From Lasiosphaeria ovina (taxonomy: Eukaryota > Ascomycota > Sordariomycetes > Sordariales > Lasiosphaeriaceae): a stretch of 64,000 nt of DNA. The stretch's first letter is position 1; each line of letters opens with the position of its first letter. Where the stretch lies: NCBI GenBank assembly GCA_033439765.1, contig JAULSN010000001.1:7378001-7442000 (forward strand), read 5' to 3'. Position numbers and translations under genes: made by a program. Shown here piece by piece: positions 35,768 through 47,039 of the stretch. The notes under the pieces were generated by a model that saw nothing but the letters and a program-made list of their open reading frames with translations, searched no databases and was not told the DNA's origin.

Positions 35768-37150
35768 ATGTCAAGCAAAAGATGGAGTACCGCCAGCAAC
35801 ACTGCTGGGCCAGACGACGCCCAATTGGGACACCAAACGGAGAATGGCCCCAGGAAGAAACAGCGTCGGCAGTTTGTCACGGAGTCAAGTCAGGATTATG
35901 AGGCCTCTTTATCGTCTGGTGCAATTCCAAGACCCGCTACCAGAACTTCACCACCATCGATGGGAGAATTTACTGAAACAAAAACTGCTTCTCCCCTTGG
36001 ACCAACAGCGCCGGGGCCTGTCTATTTCCAGATGCATTCATCCCCTGATGAATCTGGGTTTGACTCGTCACGGGGTGGATGGAATTCCAGAGCCCAGATG
36101 CAATCATCGGTACAGACGGATGGCGGGACACCATCTGGCACAACACACATCCGTCGTCTGAGCACCGCAACAGATTATGACGACGGAGAGGTCATAGAAG
36201 TGCTGAAAACCATTGCAGGCGCTCAATTCCCATCGGGAACAACGGACGGCTACTCCGTACCGACATCTGATGAAGAAGACATGGCGAGAATGGTCGATTT
36301 TCTGTCACCCCAGAGTCAAAAATTTATACCGCTCCCAAGCGTCATCAACGGCCCGGACGTCTCATCCACTGCTGAGGTCTTTGATGCTAGTCTCCAAAGA
36401 TATCCACCGACCATCATTCGGCAGACAGGTGATATTCGTTGCGATGGCGAGGAATTACTGGACTCCGATGTCAAATGGGACAACGTACTGGAAAATGCAC
36501 AGTGTCCCCAGAAAAAAATGGTCCCATATTCCCAGATATCCTCCTCGTCACAGACAACAAGAGTAGACCTGGGGAACCAAATGACGACGAATAATGAGAA
36601 GATCTCCTATGCCCCAGCGAGCCAGCCAACTAATGTGTCCCAGCCTTTTGTAAGGGCCCATTTCCCGCGTCCAGTACGGGACAAATCGCCGGTCGTCGGT
36701 CTCTCCAACTCCTGCTATCTCCGAACTTGCTTCCGACTGAGCCAGCTGGTCAACGAAGCGGCGAGCTGGTTTAACAATGGCACCCAACAAAAACATAAGA
36801 AGTCCCAAGAACAACATCCTGAAGTTGTATTTGAACTCTACGCATGTGTAACTTCCTCGTCCAGAGAAGCCACCTCGCGAGTACAGCATTTCCAGTTTAT
36901 GGACCTCTTCAAAGAGGAACGGCCATTTCCAACAGGGATACTGAGAGGATGGAAAACCGACAGCCAAATCGATCGACAGAGCTCCGCTTTCTTAAGCGTA
37001 TCTGACCAGAACACGATGAAGTGTCGCTGTATTTGTACGCCTAAGCGAGAGACGAAGAATAAGATGGGGTGGGGGCTTGTTGTTTTATCGATTCGGCAGG
37101 CAGACTGGGCCGAGGTTGACCTCATGAGACGGATCGTCCGTGTCGAGTAA
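35768..37150 (+). CDS. Conserved fungal protein of unknown function
   Basis: A 460-aa product if translation starts at the ACCATG at 35768; the open frame extends 21 codons further upstream (to 35705), but that part overlaps a probable 5'UTR intron. The N-terminal two thirds are Ser/Thr/Pro-rich, polar and probably disordered, with a basic patch (RKKQRR at about 35-40) that could serve as a nuclear signal. The C-terminal region (about 305-460) is more ordered: VRDKSPVVGLS, LRTCFRLSQLVNEA, VVFELYACVTSS, FMDLFKEERP, KCRCICTPKRE and a final VVLSIRQADWAEVDLMRRIV. From memory, similar C-terminal blocks occur in uncharacterised Pezizomycotina proteins; I cannot name a domain, although the pattern could be a small beta-barrel. 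Codon use is ordinary. It lies between two copies of an imperfect direct repeat. Confidence 0.7.
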   Translation: MSSKRWSTASNTAGPDDAQLGHQTENGPRKKQRRQFVTESSQDYEASLSSGAIPRPATRTSPPSMGEFTETKTASPLGPTAPGPVYFQMHSSPDESGFDSSRGGWNSRAQMQSSVQTDGGTPSGTTHIRRLSTATDYDDGEVIEVLKTIAGAQFPSGTTDGYSVPTSDEEDMARMVDFLSPQSQKFIPLPSVINGPDVSSTAEVFDASLQRYPPTIIRQTGDIRCDGEELLDSDVKWDNVLENAQCPQKKMVPYSQISSSSQTTRVDLGNQMTTNNEKISYAPASQPTNVSQPFVRAHFPRPVRDKSPVVGLSNSCYLRTCFRLSQLVNEAASWFNNGTQQKHKKSQEQHPEVVFELYACVTSSSREATSRVQHFQFMDLFKEERPFPTGILRGWKTDSQIDRQSSAFLSVSDQNTMKCRCICTPKRETKNKMGWGLVVLSIRQADWAEVDLMRRIVRVE

Positions 37151-38439
37151 AACCCCAACTGGGCAAGAAATGCGTGACCATCTGAAGGAGAAGAGAAAAC
37201 ATGGATGCAAACTGTTTGATTTGGCACTGATACCATGTTGCTTTATATAGGATGGTTAGGTTGCTTCTACTTGCGGGGCGCGAGGCCCCAAGGTTGCCTC
37301 GAGGAACGATTGCATTTGAAGAAGATACATTCCCATTAGCTTTAAGATCTATCAAGAGCTTGACATTGCAACAATATTGCGCGTCATTCCCTCCTTTCCC
37401 GAAATGAAAATGTCTACCATAACCGCTGTGACTAAGGTACTCTCTTCGTTTACATATTTAGCTAATAGTACCGCAGCGCGATTACCATACATACCTAGGC
37501 AGGTCCTGGTAGACTTTTTGACAGTCTGAGTAAAAGTTATCTTGAACGAAATTCTGTTACAAATTCTCTCAGAACATGATACTTTATAGAACGTGGTTAT
37601 TATATTCTCTTTTCCTAGAATGGTATTCTTTTGCTTGGATAGACAAGGATAAAAGTCCAGAGGGCTGTTGCCTTTATACAAGGCGACCAAGCATTCCAAC
37701 GACACCCGGCCAGCTTTCCTCAGCTACCAACCTATCGACCGTTGACAGCTCAAAAGGGAATACAAAGTGTTATGCGGATCGTACGGCGGGCTGAAACCGT
37801 CTCTGACCAAAAAGGTTCAACGTCATCTTAGAGTCCTGTGCTACGGGCTCTGATAGCTGCACCTGCATCCTCCAGAGATAAGCATTCGGCGTGAGTCTCT
37901 TTCTCAGCATAGAGAATCTCAAACCGATTGTTTTCTAGGATTTGATTGTACACACCAAAGGCGAGCCAGCTTTACAATTTGGAGCGTTCTTACCTACTCT
38001 CCTTTACTTTTACCCCTTTACCTGTTTTCAATTTTCAACTTTACTTCCTCCTTATATTAGAGACTGTTTACCCTCTGATTGTCTTTATAGCCGTCCGGCA
38101 AACCTGAGAAGCTCTTGCACCCGGCACCGGGGTAGTGAAATGATCACTCAGGACATTGCATTTAGATTTTGTTGAAAAATGATGGTCTATTTTTATTGTA
38201 CTCTAACCCCAAGCCATAAGACAAGACAAAGAAAAGGGGGAAAACAAGAGAACCATGCCATTTGTTTGGACGTGTTATTTGCAGTCTTATGTTCAATGCA
38301 TCCGCTCATCCGCAATGCTACTGGGTACGGCAAGCAAAGCCAATAAACGCCGGGCTTCTTACCAACCAAAAGCCTCCAAAGAAGACTGCGCAAACTACAC
38401 ATAACCCCCAGGAGCGACCACGCAGAGTAGACACCCAGC
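37151..38439. other. Spacer downstream of the unnamed gene
   Basis: About 1.3 kb without a recognisable gene. It is AT-richer than its surroundings between about 37340 and 38200 and includes the second copy of the imperfect repeat (about 37631-37690). The 3'UTRs of the flanking convergent genes probably lie here. Confidence 0.6.
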
Positions 38440-40231
38440 TTAACGCAGGTATGACACGGGGTTACGGTGCACTTCCTTGAAGTATCTCTTGCTGTGACCC
38501 ACCTCTCTCTGCCTCTGTCCTGAGAACTCCTTCTTGCGGCCTCTCATGATGATGCCCTTGAAATGCGCCATACTCCGATCTGTGGCGCCGTTACCACCTA
38601 GACCACGAAGGTCACGGTTTACCAAGACACGACCGTGAGCGGCACTGTCGCGGATAGCAACCTGCTGACTGTCGCTATCCACGTCCATCTCGTTTTCGGC
38701 AGCCTCCGCTGCCTCAATGGCCAGGCGCTCCTCATGTTCCTCACGTTCCGCAGGGGATGGGTAGCTGTGCAAGTTCTGGCGATAGTACTTGTTCAGCGAG
38801 CGGTGGCCCACAGACTTGCCTGATGGCAGATGTAACTCGTACTCGTCGTAGAAGACGGCGTGAGCACGCTTGTGGTTGTGAGCGTGGAAACCATCGCGCT
38901 GGCGGTGAGCACGCTGGTCGTCGCGCGAGTGGTGCGGGTGCTTATCAAGACGGGCATATTGGTGGTAGTGCTGCTCGGCAGGGACAGCGTGCAGATCGTC
39001 GGAGTCGAGTGATGATGCAGAGCTGTCCGTCTCCCAGCCATCATCCTCCATCTTCTTGTCGCCATCGCCAGTGGCTTTGGATGACCGTCTGGCGCCAAGC
39101 TTGGCACCTCCATTTGGCTTGATGCCCTCCATTGACTCATCCTCAGACTCATCATCCGACGTTTCATCGTCCGAATAGGTGTTGCGGAAATCGTAGAACT
39201 CGCCGATCTCAAGCTGCTCGTCTGTAGTCGTAAAGGGAATCTGGCAATGACCCTTGTCTCGCATGTGTGTTTGTACCGCGTACGTATTGGCCTTCACTTT
39301 GCTGCAAAGAAGGCATTCGTTCAAGACAAAAACACGTTCTTGCAAGGCGCCCAGCAATCCTTCCAGGTTCACCAAATACGGCTTTTCCGGGATAAACATT
39401 CCATGTATCCGCTCCATATGAAGGGCGTTCAGTGGTGGGGTTGGTGATTCGTAGTTGCAGAACAGACACGTCTTGAGAGATGGGTCCGCCACGGCACCCT
39501 TGGGTGCGCCCGGGACAGCCGTTGAGGGCGTCGCGGACTCCGACGGTGGCTCACTTGCCGTCTGTGACACAGGATGGTCTACCTTGCGGTTGGCGGCGGC
39601 AGACAGGCGGGGATTTGAAGGCCGCTTGACGGGAGATTTGCGGTCTTGCAGCCCGGTGTTCTTCAGTCCCTCGACCACTTCGTTGAACTCCTCCTCGGCA
39701 TCTGAATCAACCTCCGACTCGTCGTCTGCTGGCTCTCCCAACGAAAATGTCGAGCTTACCATGGATCTTGCCTCGTCGTCGACCTTGGCCTTTGAACTTG
39801 AGGGTGCGGCAGCAACCTTTGCCTTGTGTTTCGCGCTCCCGAGATGGTTTCGATATGCATTCTCGGTGAAGTACGACTTTTGGCAGATGCCACACCCCTT
39901 CTCGAAACCGGCTTTATCAGCCTGGGCCGTCGATGCAGCGCGGGCCTGTAAGACTTTGTCTGTAAAAGTCTCGGACGTGATGGGAGGCAGAGAAGCAACC
40001 CGGCGCTTGAGGTTGTACCGGCTGTGAGTGATAGTAAGTCTCGGTACGTTGGGCGCGTGGGCATTTGTCCGACAGAAACACTTACTGCCAATCACTCCGC
40101 ATATGCCCTTTTTGAAGGTCGTTGTTGCGAAAGGCAACCAGACATGTGTTGCAGGTATACGGGTGTGAGGCTCCAATGTCGACGGCAGCGTCGCTGCCCT
40201 GGACGGCCCTGCTGCCCGAGATGGTCGCCAT
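38440..40231 (-). CDS. REI1: Cytoplasmic 60S biogenesis factor REI1 (C2H2 zinc-finger)
   Basis: Two exons on the minus strand, 40086-40231 and 38440-40021, with a 64-bp intron. The intron falls inside the first zinc finger and joins TGG-CA to C-CGG, restoring its last His. The start is ACCATGG. The product is 575 aa. Zinc fingers: C27-C30-H43-H49; C92-C95-H108-H113; and two more further on with CLFC...HMERIH and CLLC...HMRDKGH. Between them lies a Ser/Glu/Asp-rich linker, then an acidic stretch (SDDETSDDESEDES) and a conserved basic C-terminal part with the SGKSVGHRSLNKYYRQNL segment. In yeast Rei1 and its paralogue Reh1 bind cytosolic pre-60S particles; Rei1 releases the export factor Arx1 with Jjj1, and its tail probes the peptide exit tunnel. 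Only one copy is visible here, so REH1 is an alternative name. Confidence 0.92.
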
Positions 40232-42204
40232 GGTATCGGATTGATCGACTCTGGCGGAAAGGTTATTTTGCAGGTGCAGTGCGGCCGCGGAATGGAACTT
40301 GTATTTGAGTTTTGAGACCGGGAAGTGGAAACCCAAGAGTTATCTATTAATAATCAGAGGTAAGGCTTTTGTTCCTGTCCATAAAAATGCTTGGACGAGA
40401 CGTTGGTCAGTCAGCGTGGGACGGAGACCGGAAGCGCGGGGATCTCGTGATGCAACCGCAACAAACACAGGCGCTATTGCTGCCCCCGCGATGTTCGGGA
40501 ATGGTTGGCTGGGGACCGAAGGGGAGCGGCTAAGTCGGTGATGAGGCGGGAATACCGGGCTGCTGGCGACTGGGTAGTCTGGTGATCGATCTTGGCTGTG
40601 GGCGATTACCTAGAGGCGGTTGAAGTGGGCGAGAGGGTTTGAAGGGGTTGTGCAATAAAGTAATAAAGACCACAACGGTCGCTGAATAATTTCTAGTGGC
40701 GGTTTCTTGAGCCAGCCCTCCCCTCCGCTTTGGTGGGGGTTTTCAGGCACAACTTACGACGTCACAGCCCAATCGCTACTAGCCTTCCGGTGCTTGGCAT
40801 GCGCAAGCCCTGGGCCCTCCGTCCTGGGCGCATCCACCTATTGGTGTGGATTCTGGCCGTATCCCATCTGTCTTCAAACGGTAATCTGTACCTAACTCAC
40901 TAACAGTAAAGTGCTGTTGGTCTGACCAACCGACAGTCTAACCTTAGTTAACTTCTATTGAAGAAACCTGGATCGTCACGGGTTTCACACATAATATTGT
41001 TTGGCAAGGATTGGTGTGCTAGTACAGAGTATTATAACAGTGTTTCGAGTACGTATTATATTGAACCCCGGAAATACAGGGGACGGATATACAAACCAAT
41101 CGCTGAATACTTGTTGGTGCGGTACTCCGTACAAAAGAGACATGATTAGGTTGATAAACCCAGCTAGGAAATCCTTTTCCCGTATTTCTAAGAGGAGATA
41201 AAGACCGACCTTTGGTAGGCAAGACTAAGAAATTCTATTAGAGGCTCCAAGAGTGACCGCCGCCCTTTGATAAAAACTTCGAAAGCGAGCCGCAAGGTAA
41301 TAAGGCCTCTTGCATCTTGGAGAGTCTCGTTGATAAACATCCAGTAACTGGTCTATCTACCAAGGTACCTTGGTTCTAGACCGAAGCGAGAGAAAATTCA
41401 CCGAATATGATCCTTTGTGTTTCATCTCCCTGACCTTAGTTGTGCCTCACTCTAAGTGTTCTATAATTTATGAGCCGTCATACACAAATTCATGATCGTC
41501 TCTTTTCAACTGATATCATTGTCGGTGAATGACTGGGGACACGCAAGGTGGTGTAGGATGTAAGTTATGTACAGTACTGTACGGTACTCTTTCAAAGCAC
41601 CAACGGCCGTTGCTGACTCATCTGGGACTTCCGTCATTTTCGTCAGGTGCGTAGCAGCAGCCAGCGTGAAGCAGCAGCCAGCGTGAGGCAGACGGGCCGG
41701 GGCTGGAAACAAGCCTCCGCAGGCGCAGCGCAACGCAACGCAGGCCGATCGACAACGAATCCCGATCCATCCTTCCCCCAGATTTTCCACCCTGGAGCGA
41801 CAACCCCTGGCAACAACTACCAACCGCGCTTGAATCCGCACATACGTACGTCCGTCCGCTCACAGAGCCTCAAAGCCGTCGAGTGTTCGAGCTTACGTGT
41901 AGAATGCCCCCGGTGCAGCTCGTGTCTTGAACATCAAATCAATCGCGTCGCATTCGTTATTATTGCGCCACTCGCTGGCGCTCTCGTCGTGTACTGTACT
42001 GTACATACATACAGCTTTGGTTCACTCCCCATACCTACCTACATACTGCCTCGTCCAGCCAGCTTCGAATTGCCTGGTCGAGCCAACCAAGTCTGCATCT
42101 CGAACCAAATCTCTGCAGCAGTCCCGATAATTTCAACTTTCCTGCCTTCCTGCCAACCTCTCCACACCTGATAAGATTCCTCCGCCGGGATATTGATCCA
42201 TGTC
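40232..42204. promoter_or_regulatory. Divergent intergenic region between REI1 and the HECT ligase
   Basis: About 2 kb with no recognised gene, holding both promoters. A perfect 17-bp tandem duplication (units at 41653-41669 and 41670-41686) and a TACTCCGTA 9-mer (41123-41131) are present. A frame of 174 codons just upstream of the ligase (41647-42171) is low in complexity and more likely leader sequence. Confidence 0.6.
41653..41686. repeat. 17-bp perfect tandem duplication
   Basis: The unit AGCAGCAGCCAGCGTGA occurs twice in direct succession, about 520 bp upstream of the HECT ligase start codon, in its probable promoter or leader. Confidence 0.95.
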
Positions 42205-45200
42205 ATGACTCCAGATACCCCTCGGCCACCCGATGGCCGTGGTGTTGCTGGGAGCAATGGTCACGGCCAATACCAAGGTCACAGCAAAGGCGGCATGGGC
42301 GAGCTGGATATTTTGGCAGCCGGGCTTTGGGAGGAGGCGCGCTTTGCAAGACTACCCTGTGATGCACCCAGCGAGCTGAGAGACTTGGTCGAGGACATCG
42401 AGAACCCGAAGCGGGTATACTCGATACACAGGGCCACGCGCCGACATAATTTCCAGCTGCTCGTTCAGAAGTGAGTTGTGCCCTGTCGTCCGTCTTGGAG
42501 GCCCCGCTAACATGTCTCGCCCCCAAAGGTTCATCGTGCAGATTCGCGATGGCTGCGGCGCCCAGAACTGCTCGACACCAACTTGCTTCACATACCGGAA
42601 ACGGCTCGCGGGTCGCGGCCCGACCCGGAGGTACAATACCACAAGCGCAAGAGCTCTGGCGATATACCAAGCAAGTCGGGACAACCCTGAGAATGGATTG
42701 TGTCCTAGCCTAAGACCCGTCAAAGCCCTCCCTGCTGCCCTAAACCAACTTGTTTTCGTGCCGAATCCTAAGCCGTCCCTGCGTGAAGACCAGGTTTCGA
42801 GCGCCTCGGTCAAGGGAAAGGCCATTGCTGGCGGCGCCGTGTCTCCAAAGAGTCCTGTGATTGGGACACAATCAGGTCTTGCTCGGACGCGCAGCGGGAG
42901 CGGAAGTGGTAGCGGCAGTGCGACTAGCTCAAGAGCCCCCAAAGAGCCCCAAACAAGCCCTCCCAAAACAGGCAACTTCCCAAAGCAGCCTACTCGTCCG
43001 TCCTTCTCTGGGTCCGAAGAGCCTGTTAGCAAAGACTACCGCTCCTTTGCTGCGAATGTGTTTGGGTCTGTGGCTTTCAAGATGTTGGAGTGGCTCACCC
43101 CGGCTGGGATAGAAGACATGTTTCGGAAGACCCAAGACCTCCAGTCCGGGCTCAAAGGCGGCCAGTCTCAGGCACCAAATCCGTATTCTATCCCGGAACA
43201 CGAGCCCTTCTCTTCACCACCCCAATCTCTGACCCATTCATCCGAGCAGGGGCACGCTAGGAAAGAAGTCCGCGAGAAGGTGAACAAAACGGAAAAGGGC
43301 CCAAAGGGTGACCGTCTAAACCATGATTCGCTGCCTTCCCCTAGATCCGGAGTACAGCGTCGCAACTCAAATACAAAGGTTTTAACGCCGTCCGGCTCGA
43401 AACCAAAACACCAGCTCTCCATTGACCCATTTGCCACGGAAACCTTAAGCGACGACCCCTATTCGGGCTTGCTGAAGTCTCCTCGCGCCAACGGCGGCCC
43501 AACGGATAAGAGTGCGCGGGGTCTTAAGTCGACCAGTTCGAAGCTATCCCTCCCGATATCTCAGTTGTCGTCGGCCGGCTTCTTTGACGATGTCTCATTA
43601 GAGAAGATGCCGCCCCCGAAACCTGTCGATCTGAAGCCCAAAGCCAACCGAACCCAAATGGACGGAACCGGGGGCAGCGAGTCCAGCAGTCCAGGTGAGT
43701 TTGATGTTGTCTCCAGGTCGGGCAGCAGCAATTCTTTCCAAGCTGTTGACCCGGAGACGGAGCCAGAGGACGAAAGTGAGCTGCCTCAGGCTCTATCGAA
43801 GCTCAATGTCGAGGTCGTGGACTTCATTTGCGATGTCATTCAGGAGGATGGAGCGGCCGAGAAGCACATGCTTGAGCCGCCATCCGTCAAGAGATTCCAC
43901 ACCGGAGATACGCGCCAGGGAAAGCCTCTAAAACGAAAGTCACGACCTTTGAACATAAGCCGCGCCGACCTAAAGTTAGAGTGGAAGCTGTTCGTGGAGC
44001 AGACCCTTTTTTATATCCTCAGCAACCCGGAACTCCTAATTCGGTCGTTTACTAAGAAAGGTCAACTCTACGACTCTCACACTCTTTGGTACTGCATGCT
44101 GAGGATGACGCGTATTGCGCCAAGGCTCGTGTTTGATAGCCTCTGGATGGCTGCTGCCAGCCTCTTCGCCCCCCCAAAATCGCTTCAATCACTCCGTTCC
44201 CCAACAGCCAAGCTCTTCCCAAAGGACGAAAAATCGCTCTCCAACACAGAAGCAGGTCGTCTGATGTCCATCTGCCTGCATGCCCTGATAGCTGCAGCCC
44301 CGCTAGTCGCGAGCAAGAAAAAGCTGGATGACGTGTCCCGAACCAGGGCCCAGGGCATGACCCTTGGCGGAAGCGAATTCACATCACAAGGATTAGCTGA
44401 TCCTTTGCTTGATATCTGCCTTCAGTACGAGGATGCCTTTTCTGACGACCTCGCGCTCCGGCTGGCTAAGCGCTTATTCGCCGCCATCTGTACGCGTCGT
44501 TATTACGATGCGATGGGCGAGCCAAGTTATGAGGGCGACGGCAACGAAGAACCTGACGTCCTTGCTCCGTTATTCTCACAGTTGGATTTTCGCAATAGGG
44601 ATGCCATCTACATCTGCAACTTCACTCTTAGCGAAAACTCTCTCCACGAAGCCCGCGTCCCGATACTGCTACTTGACTGGGCAAGGATGGTTATGATGAG
44701 CGACTGGGATGGCAATCCCGAAGTTCCAGGCGATGGGCCATTTGGTGGCGCTCTAGCTCTTGTCGAGACTATGCGTATGTTACCTCTTCTCCTCTCAAGA
44801 TAGTCAGTTGGCTAACGTTGCTATTTTAGATAACAAACGACACGAACTACAGCTTGAGGACACCCAATTCCTATCCGAATTCTTCGGCGATAGGTTGGAT
44901 GTGATGCAAATGCCGACATTGTGGCTCTCTCACACTCGGACCCAGCAGAAAATGCATCTCCTGGATTTTCCCTACTTGTTCAACCCGACAACGCTGGTCA
45001 CTTACTTCCGTTCCATTAACTTTTCAAGAATGGCGCGCTCGTTCGAGGAGGCTACGTCTCTACAAGACAAGATAGAGGTCGTGATCTCTCGACTAAGTAT
45101 AAACAGACACGATCAGAACGTTCTCAACGACCGCCTGAAGACGGCGGAATCGAAGTACCTGATGCTTGAAATCAGCAGAGACAACATTGTTCGTGACACA

Positions 45201-46316
45201 TTCAACCAGCTGTGGCGAAGAGAAGAAAGAGAACTTTTGAAGCCAATCAAGGTTCGCCTCGGCAAAGAATCGTTCGAGGAAGGGATTGACTCTGGCGGAA
45301 TCCAACAGGAGTTTTTCCGGGTGGCCATTGCAGAGATCATGAAACCTGGGCATTGTATTTTCACCGTCGACGACAGAACCCGCATGGCCTGGTTCGTACC
45401 GGGGTCGATGGAACCCTTATGGAAGTTTGAGCTGGTTGGCCTGCTTGTTTCCCTCGCTGTCTACAACGGTCTGACGCTCCCAGTGACCTTCCCGAAGGCA
45501 CTTTATCGTAAACTTCTTGGGGAGCCCGTTACAGATCTCATTCATATCGCCGATGGCTGGCCTCAACTGGCCAGTTCGCTCACCGAATTGTTGGATCATA
45601 ACGAGAAGGCCGGCCTTGTTGAGGATATCTTTTGTGTCACATACGAGTTCTCGGCAGAGGTATTCGGCTCACGCGTCGTCTCCAGAGAGATGAAACCGCC
45701 TTCCACAGAAGAAGAGTGGCCGCAATTTCCCCAAACAGTCGCGGGGACCTCTTCCGGTCCTGATCCGACTCTCGGCAACCCGGGGCCAGATGATGCGCCC
45801 ATGGTTACCGGTGCCAACCGCATTGCGTACGTCCACGACTACATTCGCTACCTGGCAGATGTGTCTGTACGGCCACAGTTCGAAGCCTTCTCCCGTGGCT
45901 TCCGCATGTGCTTCCACCCGAAGAGCTTGACCTTGCTTTCTTCCAACATCCTGCAGTCTCTTGTCGAGGGCGCACAGGACATAGACATTGCCAAGCTGAG
46001 GAAAGCTGCGCGCTATGTGGGATATGACCCAACAGATCGCGTTGTAAAAGACTTTTGGAGCATAGTTAAGCGCTATGACGATAACATGAAGCGCAAGCTT
46101 CTCGAATTCGTCACGGCCAGCGACCGCGTTCCTTCGGGTGGGATCGACAAACTTCAGTTTATCATACAGAGGAATGGCGATGGCGAAAACAATCACCTCC
46201 CTACGTCATACACATGCTACGGGATCTTGTTGCTTCCTTCGTACAAGGATAAGGAAGTTCTTCGACAGCGGCTGGCCACGGCACTGGAAAATTCCCAAGG
46301 CTTTGGAAATCCTTGA
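42205..46316 (+). CDS. HUL4: HECT E3 ubiquitin ligase with AZUL domain (UBE3A/Hul4 type)
   Basis: Three exons: 42205-42470, 42529-44774 and 44830-46316; introns of 58 and 55 bp. The product is 1,332 aa. The first intron splits the codon for K89, right before an AZUL zinc-binding domain (about 89-150, cysteines at 98, 103, 108 and 147; CGAQNCSTPTC). Residues about 180-480 are Ser/Pro-rich and likely disordered, with a GSGSGSGS run. A helical middle region follows, then the HECT domain from about 950 to the end (GIDSGGIQQEFF, WFVPGS, LLGEPV). The catalytic Cys is at 1300 in TSYTCYG, the usual HECT thioester site. Such enzymes take ubiquitin from an E2 onto this Cys and pass it to substrates. 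The AZUL domain suggests kinship with human UBE3A, where it binds the proteasome subunit Rpn10/PSMD4. The Hul4 name is by family inference; substrates are unknown. Confidence 0.92.
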
Positions 46317-47039
46317 GAGTGCCAACTACTCACGTAGGCCGGCGACAAGCTGGCCCTCATGTGATGGCTTTGCTTTTCTGGACTTGTTATTTTCCAATTT
46401 TCATTTTTTTCCTTCGAGTATCATTAGGCATCCTGGGGCCGGATGAGCAAGCGTCTGCGTATTGTCCTTTTTTAAATTCAAACCCCTTTCTGCATGGAAC
46501 GGGCGAAGCGAAAACACCATAATGTAATTTAGTAGACAGCTAAAAGTTGGCAGGAAATTAGTACCCATAAACACAAGAAAAGTTATTGCTCATCCCCCTT
46601 CTTTACGGGGCAAACTCTCGAGTAAATAGCACTGTCTTTTTTTTTTTTTTTTTTTTTTTTAAAGGGGAGGTGGGTTTGGGTGGTGTTCTTTTCTTTTTGT
46701 GATAGCTACAATGTCTGTATTTGCTGTTTTTATCTTAGTTGCCCCTTGATTGTCTTTAATCTACGGATATATTTAGGTAGGGAGTTTAGCTATTTAAGTA
46801 ATATTTCCCTCTGTAGATCGTGGAGCAGTGTGTTCTTTACAACTTGACTTTTGGTTCTAGAAAAAGACATCTCTAGACAAGATGACGTGAACTCTCTATT
46901 AGACAAACCCCCGCCTGGTTCCGTTCATGCAAGTAAACACAAGATCCCCAGGCGTTTTCAACGCCCGCCTTTCATTGTTTTATTTATCGAGGGTCATATC
47001 TATTACTGCTTGCTGCGTTCCACGTTTCGGCCTTTTTTT
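46317..47039. other. Convergent 3' spacer between HUL4 and CCT5
   Basis: A 723-bp spacer between two stop codons. It is AT-rich with 24 consecutive T at 46637-46660 and should contain both polyadenylation regions. No gene is visible. Confidence 0.7.
46637..46660. repeat. T24 homopolymer
   Basis: Twenty-four consecutive T residues in the convergent spacer. Confidence 0.95.

Noticed and set aside
41647..42171. 174-codon frame directly upstream of HUL4
   Set aside because: Starts inside the 17-bp duplication, has low-complexity composition and ends just before the HUL4 start; leader or promoter sequence is a simpler reading.
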